Of a stretch of 64,000 bases of DNA, positions 36,160 to 47,563 are shown in pieces. Within the stretch, counting starts at the first letter, position 1. Each line of letters starts with the position of its first letter. The stretch is from Lethocerus indicus (taxonomy: Eukaryota > Arthropoda > Insecta > Hemiptera > Belostomatidae), in NCBI GenBank assembly GCA_019843655.1, contig JACDQD010000010.1, positions 4,323,637 through 4,387,636 of the forward strand, given 5' to 3'. Made by a program: the position numbers and the translations under genes. The notes under the pieces are model-generated. The model made no database searches and had not been told where the DNA came from. It worked only from the letters and a program-made list of their open reading frames with translations.

Positions 36160-36620
36160 ACTAATTCAAAGTCGGTATCGCGGTGGTGTTGAATTTTGTT
36201 TCTGAAAAATGGCGCTTCGATAACCGCCGTTAGAAAAAAGGTTCAGAAATGATATTAGGTCTGAAAACTACTCTTCCGTGAGCGTGGGACGACAGAGAGT
36301 CCACTCGGTTTGCCATTGTGCGCCGCGCTGTCGCAGCTCTTAATAACACCGGCCATTTATTAACACGGCCCGAGCTGTCCACCTATTAAGCGGCACTCAC
36401 AGAGCTGGGCCGAGATTAGGGCCGACCGTTAGCATTTAGAATTAGGGAAACGAAAATAGGTGCGGTCTCGTTTTTTTCTCCAGCTCTGGCTTAATAAGCG
36501 GCCCCGAAAAGATTAGAAAACGCTGCGGGAAAAAACGAATTGGGACATAAAGTAAGAAATCCGGTGGGCGACCGCTTTTAGTGAAAACGGTATCGCGAAG
36601 AGAGCACCGTTCTTAGATTT
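36160..36620. promoter_or_regulatory. CpG-rich island
   Basis: CpG-rich with CCGCGCTGTCGCAGCTC and repeated TTATTAA/TTAATAA words. No open frame. Composition resembles the island at 34.1 kb. Confidence 0.3.
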
Positions 36621-37242
36621 AGCTAACCTTTGCTACCATTAAATACGTTGAGTTTATCAAAAAGCAAACAGTTACGCTCGGAGATAGTTTAATAGTACTT
36701 TCTGAGATTGAAAAAAATTGATTCCAAGATTTCGAGGCTGCCTAAGTGCTGTGTGATGACTTCTATTCAAATTTACAGCGCAAAATAAGACTTCGGACCC
36801 CACGGAAAGAGATTGCATTTAGATATTACTCGGTAGATTGTAGGCGAACGTAGGAAACTTCCATTAAGTATATTTTGATTCGAAAGTATAATAAATGGTA
36901 TTCCATAAGTGGTAAGGAATATTGGGAAATATCCTTCCGGTTCTTTACCGGCGTATCGCGCCATTACCGTAGGCTCTCAACCCTTCCACCAAAACCAGTT
37001 TTCAATAGGCGGAGAGGACTCCCCCCTGGAATAGTGAAAAAAGGTAAAAAGAAATAAAAGGAGGACCGTACTCTGTCGAGGTGTAGATTAAGAGCGAGCC
37101 AGAGTGAGAGACAGCCGGGAAGACGACTGCGGGGGGACGATAAGGTGAATGACGGGTGAAAAGAATACGGCCGGGTAAATGAAGAGAGCAGCGCTTTTGT
37201 GCCGACGAAACGCGGGAGAGAGGAAAGACCGCCGAGAAAACC

Positions 37243-37297
37243 GGGAGGGAGGGAGGGAGAGAGAGAGAGAGAGAGAGAGAGGGGGAGAGTGAGAGGG
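37243..37297 (+). repeat. (GGGA)n/(GA)n compound microsatellite
   Basis: Four GGGA units run into about twelve GA units and then degenerate GA/GGA words. It lies in a purine-rich stretch (about 37040-37300), which explains the Ser/Leu/Pro-repeat minus-strand frames at 37002-37441. Confidence 0.9.
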
Positions 37298-37520
37298 ATC
37301 CCGAGTGCTCACGTGGAAACAGATGTGTCGGCGTTGGAGGGTTGGCGTGCCCTGGTACGGTCGCCATGGATACGAGCCACCCCTCGCTCCTACCTCGCAT
37401 ACCAGTATGCAAAACGCTCCCCATAGACACAACGGCAACAACGTATGGGCTTATACCTGGCCGGTTTTCGAACCCCTACACGTCGGCGTTCAATTATTCG
37501 GATGGGTCCCTCCTGTGTTA

Positions 37521-37538
37521 CCCACCCCTAGGGGTGGG
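37521..37538. other. Perfect 18-bp palindrome
   Basis: CCCACCCCT followed by AGGGGTGGG with no spacer. By chance about one in four windows of this size would hold a perfect 18-bp palindrome. It sits immediately upstream of a repeat copy at 37543. Could be a dimeric zinc-finger site (CACCC/GGGTG half-sites). Confidence 0.5.
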
Positions 37539-37542
37539 ACGC

Positions 37543-37583
37543 CGAAGAAAATTTACAAGTTTGCGGCCGCCCGTTTCACTAGG
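37543..37583 (+). repeat. Dispersed repeat R3, copy 1
   Basis: Aligned with 39191-39234: CGAAG, AAATTTACAAGT, a variable CpG-rich middle, CCG, TTCAC and AGG are shared in order. Same orientation, 1.65 kb apart. No surrounding coding homology seen. Confidence 0.5.
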
Positions 37584-37689
37584 CGCAGGAGGGTTTATAT
37601 CGATGGGAAATAAATTGAAGGGGCTATCCCTTACCGATGTCCTCGCCCACGCATGGGCCATCGCTGGGTTATCCCTAATTTAAGCCGGA

Positions 37690-39180
37690 CCGGCTAACGT
37701 TGGTCGAACTGTCAATGTTCAGATGGATTCTTTCTAGTTTTGGTTTATTTTCCCTGTTTCTCTCGTATTTAGTCTCACTTGGTAATTTTTCTCGATGTTC
37801 TAAGATTCTGAGATCCTAAATCGCGTATTTAATATATTCATTTCTGGAATTATGCTGACCTAGGACTTGTCCTCAATTTGTTTGTTATATATATATATAT
37901 ATGCGGGTGCATTATCTTTGGAACGTGAGCTCATTCCTCCTACTCTGTTGTTAGAGGCCCCAGTGTCCCTGATGAGCATTCTCGCCCGTAGTTTTTATCT
38001 TTTTTCAGTCCCATTCGTGCTTTGCGGTCTCCCACAATATCGTCGCTAACCTCGACGGTAACCGGTCTTGTCCGTGGTGCATGGGAACGTCTACTCGCAT
38101 TTCAGTCGGTTGTGCCGTTTTATCTCTTTGCTCGATTATTTTAATATATTTATAATTATTCTAGAGAGATAATCTCTTGCAAGCGATTCGAATCGACCAC
38201 TCCAATGGCCCCCTACCCCTTTGAAACACAAATATTTCAATGTGATACCTAAGAAAAAAAATTGAGGAGATTGATGTATTCAATATCAATGCGTTGGATA
38301 CCAATAACAATTTTGGGTTTCCACAGTTATACTTTATTCATAACCTAGAGTTAATACTATATCTTGGCCCTAACCTGTGTATGTTTGTCGGACACGACAT
38401 TGCCTTGACAGCTAGTCAAAAATAATTGTGTTAGAAAGACGGTCCTCATATTATTTACAACGAAATAGTGCTGTGAGGGTTAAAGAATAGGCCGATGAAT
38501 AAACAAAGAAATCTTTGTTGTTTTCATTAGGGAGTATTATCGTAAATCCTGCCCCCTGGAAGGTAGAACAAATAGAGCAGTTTCTGGACAACCCTGGGAT
38601 ATTAGAATGTAGGGAAGTGAGAACAATAATTTTTGAATAGTGAATGGTAGGAACCCCTAAGTGAGAAATTGGGGAGGTTTTTTCCTAAAGTACAATTGAA
38701 AAATCCTTTAGGGAGCATAGAGGACTTTATATATTCAATATTCAATTTTCATGTACACCAAGGTAGCTGAACAACACAAATACAGATTCGTGTACTTACT
38801 ATCACTGATACCTTTTTTACTCATTATGTTGAATCCGCGTACTCTTAATCGGCTTATTCAAGAAGGTGTTTTTAGTCAGATTTTACGTTATTATTTTGTT
38901 CGGAGACGCGTGCAAAATAAGAGAATAATATATCTGAGCTTCAGCATTCTGAAATTAATGGAGAGTTATCCTATGTCGTTCATTATAGATTAGGCTATTG
39001 GTTCCAGATGACCATGTTTCGGATTGTATCCGATGACCCAGGTACTGAAATTGTAAGATAGATTTTGGCGATAGATTCTGTTTTATGTTCGTATGTTCGC
39101 GAAGAGTTTTAAATTATCCTGCTCGGTAGTGTTCAGCCCCTCCGACATTGCATTTGAGCCCGTCTGGGATATGCACTGGC
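37690..39180. other. AT-rich spacer
   Basis: AT-rich with a short (AT)n near 37888-37902 and no recognisable gene, island or RNA. Confidence 0.5.
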
Positions 39181-39190
39181 GTTCGGGGAG

Positions 39191-39234
39191 CGAAGGAAAT
39201 TTACAAGTATGTAGCGATCCGATTCACCCTAAGG
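39191..39234 (+). repeat. Dispersed repeat R3, copy 2
   Basis: Partner of 37543-37583. The AAATTTACAAGT core is exact. Confidence 0.5.
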
Positions 39235-39499
39235 GAGTGAGTACATTCGAGCGGAAGTGAATAGAGGACGGGTAGAGAGGGATCCCGTTTGTGTTTTTGA
39301 GTCGCTTAAATCCAGGAATTTTCTCCCTTCCGTCGGCCTGTTTGATCCTGGATCTATTTGAAACGGGACTGTACATACTATTTCCTTCTTTGCACATTCT
39401 TTGTAGCCACATTTGTTTTGGCAGTCTCAGAATATCATACCTTTTTTTTTATCTTAATCTACTTCCTTTCAATAACATACTTTAAATAGATAGAAAAAG

Positions 39500-39880
39500 T
39501 CTTTTTTTAGTCACTTTCACCCACAACAGAGAGTCGTTGCAAAACCGATCGCCGGGAACGTCTCGCAAGTTGCACAGATCGCATTATTTGAAAATGTTCG
39601 ACCCAGCGGTCCATTCCTGGTTCAATGCTGGGTAGTAAAATGTCCGAACGGGAGGTCAATCCCTCGAGCCTGGGCCATGGCGGCAGACCGTAAACCCCGA
39701 CGACTGAGATACGCCAAGAATCCGAGCCATGACCAAAGGGAGCGCGGTCGCTCTTGCCCCGGCACGCCAAATATGCATGTCTACATTCCTCCTGTTTGTA
39801 TTTGGAATGATGACGTCGTCGGAAACGGGACGTTTCTATATTTCATGTGCGTAAACGACGGCTACCCCTGAGATATCAAA
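39500..39880. promoter_or_regulatory. GC/CpG island with CRE-like site
   Basis: CpG-rich block with ATGACGTCGTCGG near 39810, a CRE-like half palindrome. Frames on both strands (39507-39770, 39677-39871) are unrecognised. Confidence 0.25.
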
Positions 39881-40479
39881 GTCAAGATTCTTTTGAACCG
39901 TAACACACCGTAAAACACTTTCAGGAATTTCAAATGAAATATAAACTAGGAAGAAATACTAGATCTAGAAATTGATTCTTTCATTAAATATTAGGCGAGT
40001 ATTTATTTTTTAAATTCTTATTTATTATTGATAAGTAAATATTGCTATTCCGTAGTTATTAATTTTAATAATTATAAAACGAGTTTAGCTCTGTTGGCCT
40101 CAGGAACAATTAAGGCAAGCAGAACACGTAACGTGACAATATAATATATTCTTTATATTCTCGAATATTTGTTACCTGTTTGATTAATATTCGGCATGCT
40201 CTCATTTAGTACGCGGCATGTTTCTGCTGTACCGATCTCTTTCTGATTCATTATTATTGGCTGTGGAAAGCCTTTGATACAACCATAAATCATTTTAACC
40301 ACGAATGTATATATGGTGCCCCAGGATCGAGTTCCGCCGCCGGCATTCATTAATTATAATTTTGAATTAGTATTGTAAACAAGAAGGTGTTAAATGATTT
40401 TACAATTCTGCCCGGATCTTCTTTGTTGATAATAATATTTAATTTGAAAAGCGTATTATTAGATGGTTCAGTTATTAAG

Positions 40480-41000
40480 TTTAAAGTCCCGCGGGGATTG
40501 ACTTTTAAAGACGGACTTTGGCCTGCCGAGTGGCACCCCTTTATTGGATTATTCGGCTGTTCATCCGTGCAGTTCGGTGCTCCCGGCTCGGCCCTCGCCC
40601 TCTTCATCCCCTTTTACATTAATTAAGACCGGGACTTGTACTTTGTTAGGCCCCCCGGGGGGCTCCTCTCTATGGCCCTATCTCACTCCCTCCCTCTCTA
40701 TCTGTTTCTGTCTCTTTCTGGCGCGGTGACATTACTATCGTTCCTTCCTTCTCCGTCTCGTTATCTCACTCCGCTTTCTCTCTCTCTTCCTTCTGGTCCC
40801 CACTGGAAACGCCCGCTCTCAAAACTGAGTTACACCCCTCCTGTTTATTACCCTTCATATCTGGGCGGGGGCCTAATAAGCCGCCATGGCCCGCCGTGTA
40901 TCATTTGTCACCGGCAGCCCCCGGTCCCTTGTCCATTTCATACCTTTCTTCCTCTATCCGTTCCATCGTTTTTACCCCCGCGTTCTCTACCTTCATAAGA
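40480..41000 (+). repeat. Pyrimidine-rich tract with GC palindrome
   Basis: From about 40660 the + strand is dominated by CT/TC words, explaining the Ser/Leu/Pro-rich frame 40636-40998. GCCCCCCGGGGGGC at 40650-40663 is a perfect 14-bp palindrome at its start. Mirror-like tracts of this sort can adopt triplex structure. Confidence 0.45.
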
Positions 41001-41600
41001 TCAATTTCAAAACACCTCTCAGACAGCAATTTTCTTACCGCGTTGCCGTGTTTTAAAATTACATCCGGCTGGTGAGTTCAGATAATCCTACCTCCGAACG
41101 AAATAGAAGCCTTTTGGTTAAACTTTTTATTATAGCTCTAGAAAAAGTTTAGAAAACTTCTACTTAATTTACGGAATAGTTATGTATTTCTAATTTATAG
41201 TAAACTATTGGATGTATTACATGAATTTTCCTAATTTTTGGTGATTTGAAGAATGCCAAAATATTCCCTTTTTAAACAAAATAAATCATAGAGACGTATT
41301 TGTACGTTATAACATGTCTCCATTGAATTAAATTTTGGGCACGGATTCCGTATATTAATTTCGGGCGTATTTCCTTTTATCGTTATATATATTTACAATT
41401 CTGTAAGTTTCGATGATATATTATATATAATTTCTTTTACGATATGCAGGACTAGAATGATGAAAATGTTGAACGAAATTCCATATGTAGTTTCTTAAGC
41501 TATCAAATGGCATAGAATTGTATAAGAAATGTTTTGGTTTATAAGGTTTTAAGGCCCATTCAGGTTTGTATCCATATATTGTATATCTTCTGGCACAATA
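41000..41600. other. AT-rich spacer
   Basis: AT-rich, no recognisable features. Confidence 0.5.
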
Positions 41601-41825
41601 TCGGTTATTATTTGTAAGGGGTAGTGTGTGCCGATGATTTATATATATGACTGGGGTGGGCCCCATATTACCAACAGGCACCGCATCCGTTTCCCTTCCC
41701 CCCGGGTTAGGTTTCAATCGTCCGGAAGAGCCACTGCGTGCTGTGCGGAACACGCGGTAAAATCCCGGAAAAACCGTGATGGTGTTTCGGCAACCCCAGA
41801 GAGGCTAAGTAAGAAGAGCCGGCAG

Positions 41826-41880
41826 CCCTGTAGCTAAGAGCGTTGCCATGGGGGTCGGCTCCCCCTTTCATTCCAGGTAA
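41826..41880 (+). other. tRNA-like word plus weak recursive-like site
   Basis: CCTGTAGCTAAGAGCGTTG resembles a tRNA 5' half (A-box side) and shares CCTGTAGC with the relic near 21.9 kb. CCCCCTTTCATTCCAG ends at 41876 and is followed by GTAATA, a poor donor, with no second donor about 50 nt on. Probably a SINE fragment rather than a ratchet point. Confidence 0.2.
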
Positions 41881-42287
41881 TAAACTCGGCATCGACACAT
41901 TTCAACCCCCACCGGGACCGGCCCTATGAAAATCAGTTAAGAGGCCTCAGGTTTACTGCTCCACTATTACTCCTCCCTTGCTCCTTTATTATAATTCCCT
42001 GTTTGGGTTTAAAAGGGGTGCCCTGAGAGCTTTGTCAACTTTGTAGATGTGTCCCCTCAGGGCCACACAGTGAATTAGATTCCTATCAGACAACTTCGTT
42101 TTTATAAAAGCTGTTTCCCTTTTGGGATCGTGCCTGCTGAAAATTGTTTTCATACTGTTATGGAATTCGCTTAGTTCCCTGCAATAATCCTCATTACTTA
42201 ATTGTTAACTTTCATGCATAATTGTACATTGAAATTATCATCTGAAATGCTCATTCTTTCCTCATTTTAAAGATTAGGAGTCTTTAT

Positions 42288-42311
42288 GTAGTAGTAGTAG
42301 TAGTAGTAGTA
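42288..42311. repeat. (GTA)8 microsatellite
   Basis: Eight clean GTA units. Confidence 0.9.
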
Positions 42312-43682
42312 TACTTATTCGGAGTTATGTACTCCGATGTACCCCCTCCCCCCAGACATGTTCCAGGGAGATGAAATAAAGTAATAAAAAGACTGTGCTT
42401 TGTGAAAATTTAAAGGAGAGTACAGTTTTTGGAACAATGTTTGGGAACCTGGCAATACACGATTTTGTTGTCAGTAAATTATTATGCAGCGAAATATTTT
42501 CGGGATGGAATTATGGTCAGTATTCAAGATGTTTACTGCAATCTACTTTTATTACCCTGGTCTTGTTTAAAATTTTATCTTGAGACGTTAGAATGGTATT
42601 TATGTATTTCACTGTAATTCATTCTTTTAAACCATTAAGTAATGTGAAATTGTCTTCAACGCGCTATTTTATATTTCAGCGAATGTTATCTCGTTCTTGT
42701 TTATTTAACAGGTTGCAGTAATCTAGTCTTATTATACTGGTCGTTCCGGAAGAAATCATTTCTGATGCGAGTATCAGTAATTTACTTAGAAAGAATTAGA
42801 GTTTTGTTCTTTTTTTACTGCAGCTTCTGATATAAGATTCTTCCTTATTTCTGTATCTTCTGTGTTCATTTCAGCTCCTCACTTTTCCATGTTACGACGA
42901 GAAATTTATCGCGCGCTGATTCTTTTATTATGACTCCCGGACCTGTTTTATTTCCTGTGTAAGCTTCTGAGTTATCCCATGGAGAAATCCAAAAGTCCGA
43001 CGCTGTTTTAGTACTTCTTAAAATGTTATTAGGCGCCCCAAGAGAGGTTTGAATAAATAGCGTTAACAAAAATCAAATTTATAACTTTCGTAATTTTTGT
43101 AATCTGCAGCATATTTTATTTTGACGATAATAAATTTTACTAGGTGCTCTTTCACTTTTATGATCGGGTTGTACTGAATCATTCCACTCACGTTGTACTG
43201 GTATTGTCTCAAGCTATATACGAGTAAAATTAAGCATAATTGTAAATTGAAAACAGAGATCATAAAATAGTTTAACATACCGGTTTTGTGGTCTGCGAGG
43301 GTTTTGAATACATTCTGCTATATATTTATTCGGTCTTCTGTACCCTTTCGCTGATATGTCTTATGCTAGATCGGCATTCAATATTCCGAGTGTAAACGGA
43401 CCAAATTTATCTTCAATTGATAATTTAACTCTATAAGTCAGTCTCCAAAAAAATAACTTATTATCTTACAACATGGTAGACTGGAAATTGTGGTTCTGAA
43501 AAATTGTCCACGACGGAAGTGCTCCTCGGAGTCTGGATAAAAAAAGCATTTGACAGAAATCCGTTTAGCATAGTGCTGCGTCAGTGGGCGCCGGCTGTCG
43601 AAACCGGTACTTGTCGAAGGGAGGAAGACGGTCGACAATCGCTTGCCATCTCATCCCCCGTCCCACTTCCTCTTCGCCGCAC

Positions 43683-43685
<3 letters not shown>

Positions 43686-43729
<44 letters not shown>
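43686..43729. repeat. (TA)n microsatellite
   Basis: About 21-22 uninterrupted TA units inside a GC-rich block (43500-43880), creating a Tyr/Ile-repeat false frame. Confidence 0.95.
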
Positions 43730-43730
<1 letters not shown>

Positions 43731-44199
43731 TTGTAGAGGGGGCGGGACCCCCATTCAAACCGAAGTCGTGGAACCGCCGTCCGGATTTCGGCGTTATTAA
43801 TTTTGTCACATATGGCCAAAATCAGTTAGCGACTGGCAAGGGGGGGCGGTTCCATTTTCGGCAGGGTTAATAATCCCCGTCTTGTTCGGATTATATACTA
43901 CAGGTGGAAGTTGGGACGAACACAATGCCGACTAGCTACCTATATTGCGTTCATCTTTTATCTTGCGCAATAATTAGTAGGATTGTTATTGCAGCAAATA
44001 AACTTTTATTTTTTATTAGATGTCTGGAGAAGCACAGGAATACGTTCTTTATATCTTGTTTAAGTATGTTCCTTTTGAGTGGCTTTATACGTTCATTAAC
44101 ATCTTACCACAAAAAGAGTAGTAATGAGCACGCTTCAGAATACCGGTACTTCTGCCTCTATATAACGTCAGTGGTTATGAATTTTTGATGGAATCTTTA

Positions 44200-45290
44200 T
44201 ATGCCAAAAAAGCACAATACTGTCTCGCGTTTCGTGTGCCGTCGTCGTCCCCGATGTCGGAAAATGCTCGATGGGAATAAACAAGAATTAGCATAACGCG
44301 TTGTCAGCCCCGTCCTCCGGCCTCTTCTGCTGAAGCGTTCTCCATCATCGCATTAGACACCCCGGCCATTAGAAGGGCCCTACTGTGCTCCGTACTGTGC
44401 TGTGCGTCCGTAATCTGCCCCGGCGATCCGCCCGTTGCACCCTTCGTCGGGGGTAAAACGTTTTTTCGCCCTTTATGTACAGTCTCTCCAACTCCAGTGG
44501 GGACACTACGCCATTATCGGTCGAAGAGGGGGACAGCATTTCCCGAAAAATCTTCCCGCCTTCCGACAGGATTATTACTTTTGCACTGTGTGGGTGTTTT
44601 TTTGATTTGGGACCGTTGTGGGTGCAATTCAGTTCAAACGTATTATTTGCAATATTCAATACATTCAGTACATTTAGCCGGAATTTTAGGTACATTTAAT
44701 GGTCTGACGATTAATGTGCTTCACATTTTATTTACTTTGCGTCCGGAATTCAGACAGACGTTATTATTTTTACTAATTAAATATGTAATTCATAAGAGTT
44801 AACAGGGATAGACTTTATTATTTAGATATTTTTGGTAATATTTCCGTCTCGATTGTCCGCCAAAGCGCTGCTTCGCCCGACTAGTGTTGTTGGTGGGCGT
44901 GACGGGTATCATTGTATTGAATGATACAACACTGGCAACAAATGGAGGCGTCATCGCGTTTCAAAACGGATATACACGGTCCCCTGCCATTGAATTACGT
45001 GTCCGCGGGGGGTTCGGACACGGAGGGGCCGTCGGCTTCTAATCGAATCTCCCGGGCACAAAACACGACGGGGGTGGTCGGAAGAAACGTTTGAGCGATG
45101 ATCCCTCATCCCCCGGTTTTCGGGACGTGAATTGCTTCGGCGGCGGTTCGATTATGGCGCGTTTGTAACGCTAATGGCGTTATCTCTTTGTGGGGGTGTT
45201 ACCCCGAGGGCTAATCTACTTATCCGGACCGGACAGCTTTGTCGGCGACCTGAGAGGGTTGCGGCCACCATAATGACCGAGAGTGATTGA
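44200..45290. promoter_or_regulatory. Large CpG-rich region with two hairpins
   Basis: The longest GC/CpG-rich region here. Inside: GTATCATT/AATGATAC (44906-44913, 44920-44927) nested in CTAGTGTTG/CAACACTGG (44881-44889, 44927-44935), and CGTGTCCG/CGGACACG (44998-45005, 45015-45022). Short frames on both strands near 44.4-44.8 kb are unrecognised. Candidate regulatory region or unannotated structured RNA. Confidence 0.3.
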
Positions 45291-45639
45291 TTGTAGTCGT
45301 AGGAAAATCGATTATTATAATTAGAGACCAGTGTAGACTCTTAAAATAAAATCATAATAAATACACTTACAAAACCGAATAAAAAATTTATTGAGGCAAC
45401 TGACTCTTTTGTCCTTTTAGCATTATAACGAAAAGTGTAAAATGTCGTTGTCTCTATTCACTTCTTTTGTCAACGTACTATGATTTATTAACACTAAAGA
45501 AGTCGACTTATTTAAGTTATTTCGACGAAATACAACCCAAATCTGAACTTTCTAACTGATTCAGATTCATTAAAACTAATATGATTAGACGGTCGGGAAT
45601 AGCCGCTTCGAGTTATATTTCTGGTTTTCCCATTGGACG

Positions 45640-46210
45640 AAAATAATCAAATCCGCCCCCTGAAGTTGAACGAAGTTCCTTCTTATCTGCAGTATTAATT
45701 TCGCGGAACTATATTCGTCTTCAATAAATCAGGGTGGTCGGACTGGGGGAATTTTCATTGGATTAAAACAAAAGGCCAAGACGGGACGGTCCAAGGAGAC
45801 GGATGTCTTCCTCCTCTCGTTTGAATTTGAGATAGATAAGGAGGAAATTGGGTTCCCCCTCGGTTCCTGCCCCCTTTAATTCTCGAAAAGTCCAAGAGTT
45901 TAACGCCATCAATTCCACCCCTTCCCCCTTCTCAATCCCCCGTCCCTTATTCCCTCTGTCTTTCGCCTCCACGGAAGGCCAGTGGGGTGAGTCCCTTAAA
46001 CGTTCTCCTAATTTTTTAGGCCGTGCAGGATAGAAAGCGTGGAGGGGGGAGGGGGGGTACTTTTTTAAAAGTCGAGTTTGTTTTTTCATTAGATCGAATA
46101 CCGATGCGACGCCCACGCCCCTTCCCAATAACGTCGGCCCTTCTTCCAACTTCTTTTCCCTCTTGATTTCCTCATTTCTTTCCCCGAGGGGTGTGATCTT
46201 CCAGTCAACA
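45640..46210. repeat. Pyrimidine/purine-skewed GC block
   Basis: C/T-rich + strand at 45860-45980, then G runs near 46039-46057. The 128-codon minus frame (45763-46149) and 61-codon plus frame follow from this skew. No domain is recognised. Confidence 0.35.
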
Positions 46211-46489
46211 CCATCTCTATTCCCGTATAAATAGCTTAAATTTAAATTATATTATATATAATTAATAGTAGTTTATTGGCATATATTATTTGCTTCCTCA
46301 ATACCGCAATTTCAATATCTCGAAGATTACAGAACTATTTTTTTTGTTTATTATCGATCGATCTGGGATTGGATTAGAATTAAAACCAGTGCGGATACAA
46401 CCGTGTGCCTATAGGTATTAGGGATTTCATCAATTTCTGTAATTGACAATTGATAAGGTCGGATGAACGAAATTTGATCCCGCCCGAGC

Positions 46490-46860
46490 GCGTAATTTTG
46501 AGCACAATTTGTCACAGAGCGGGGCATTACTTTCTCCGCAGTTCGTGGCACGGAATCGTGATTTTTGTCCCTAATTTCTCCCGCCGACGACCTCGTCCCC
46601 CTCGTTCTATAAATTGGACATGAGTCTTATCCCAGAGAACCCTTGGGTCAGCCTTGGCCGGCGATCACGACTGGTTTTTCCCTCGGCACTTTCATTTTCC
46701 CTCCGGCCGGCCGCCGAGGTTTGGAAACTCTCGATGGGACGGTTCGATAACTTGGAAACGTTCCCGACCTCCCCAGGACTCCGTTTGCCGACCGAGATAA
46801 CGATTTACCGCGGTCGTCCACCGGGAAGGTCCCACACTGAATATGTGCCTCTGTGTAAAT
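46490..46860. promoter_or_regulatory. GC/CpG island
   Basis: GC-rich block with antiparallel 85- and 87-codon frames that mirror each other and show no family. Candidate cis-regulatory DNA. Confidence 0.2.
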
Positions 46861-47540
46861 ATTTCCAGTAAGAATTCTGATGATTTTATGGTGGAGAAAA
46901 TTATATCTCAAGATTGTATCCTGAGACTTAGTTTAGGAAAACCACTATTCAGAACATCCTGTTTCGAATCCTTAACCATATGATTCATCAGAAAAAAGTC
47001 CGAGAAAGGACCTAAGATTCAGTTTAAATCCTTACAGTCCTTAAAGTTACATCCTCATCCTATAAGTTAATACCGAATCTACATTGACAATTCCCTCTAA
47101 TTTACCACTGTAAATTACTCAGCTCAAAGTAACTTTATATCAATATACATTACTTGAAATTAGTGCGGACAATTCTGGCCAGTTCCATTTATTAACTGTA
47201 GGTATAATGCCCGTCTAATTGAATCCATTAGTGAAGGATACTTGTCAAAAGTACAATCTATTTTTAACCCTTGGAGCGTGAAGAATTTCTTTTTTTAAAG
47301 CCCCCTTCTAATTAACGGGCCCGGGAGCCTGTCGGGCTAACGGCAGTGCGACCAATAAGGAAATGGCATTGAATCGTGTACGGCATGCACGAGCCTCCAG
47401 ACACTGAGGACTCTTGTAACACCGTCGTGATGTAACTATAATAATAATCGACATTAAGACACCTCTCTCTCTCACACACACTCCCGCTTCGAATCGTTAT
47501 CCCCGTTCGCGGCCTTATATTTAAATCGCGCTGGGAAATA

Positions 47541-47563
47541 AATTACCCTTTTTAAGGGTAATT
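47541..47563. promoter_or_regulatory. 10-bp palindrome with paired TAATT sites
   Basis: AATTACCCTT (47541-47550) and AAGGGTAATT (47554-47563) are exact reverse complements around TTT. Each arm carries a homeodomain-type ATTA core plus a CCCTT/AAGGG box. Lies in a GC-moderate block (47280-47650). A dimeric homeodomain or zinc-finger site is plausible. Confidence 0.4.

Noticed and set aside
37002..37441. 142- and 117-codon minus frames with Ser-Leu repeats
   Set aside because: Artefact of the (GA)n microsatellite read on the complementary strand.
40636..40998. 120-codon frame, Leu/Ser/Pro-rich, membrane-like
   Set aside because: Explained by the CT-rich tract; no other coding sign.
41857..41882. 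CCAG|GTAATA as a fourth ratchet point
   Set aside because: Good tract, but the donor is poor and no second donor follows about 50 nt downstream, unlike the other three.
43504..43870. Frames with Tyr-Ile repeats
   Set aside because: Translation of the (TA)n array.
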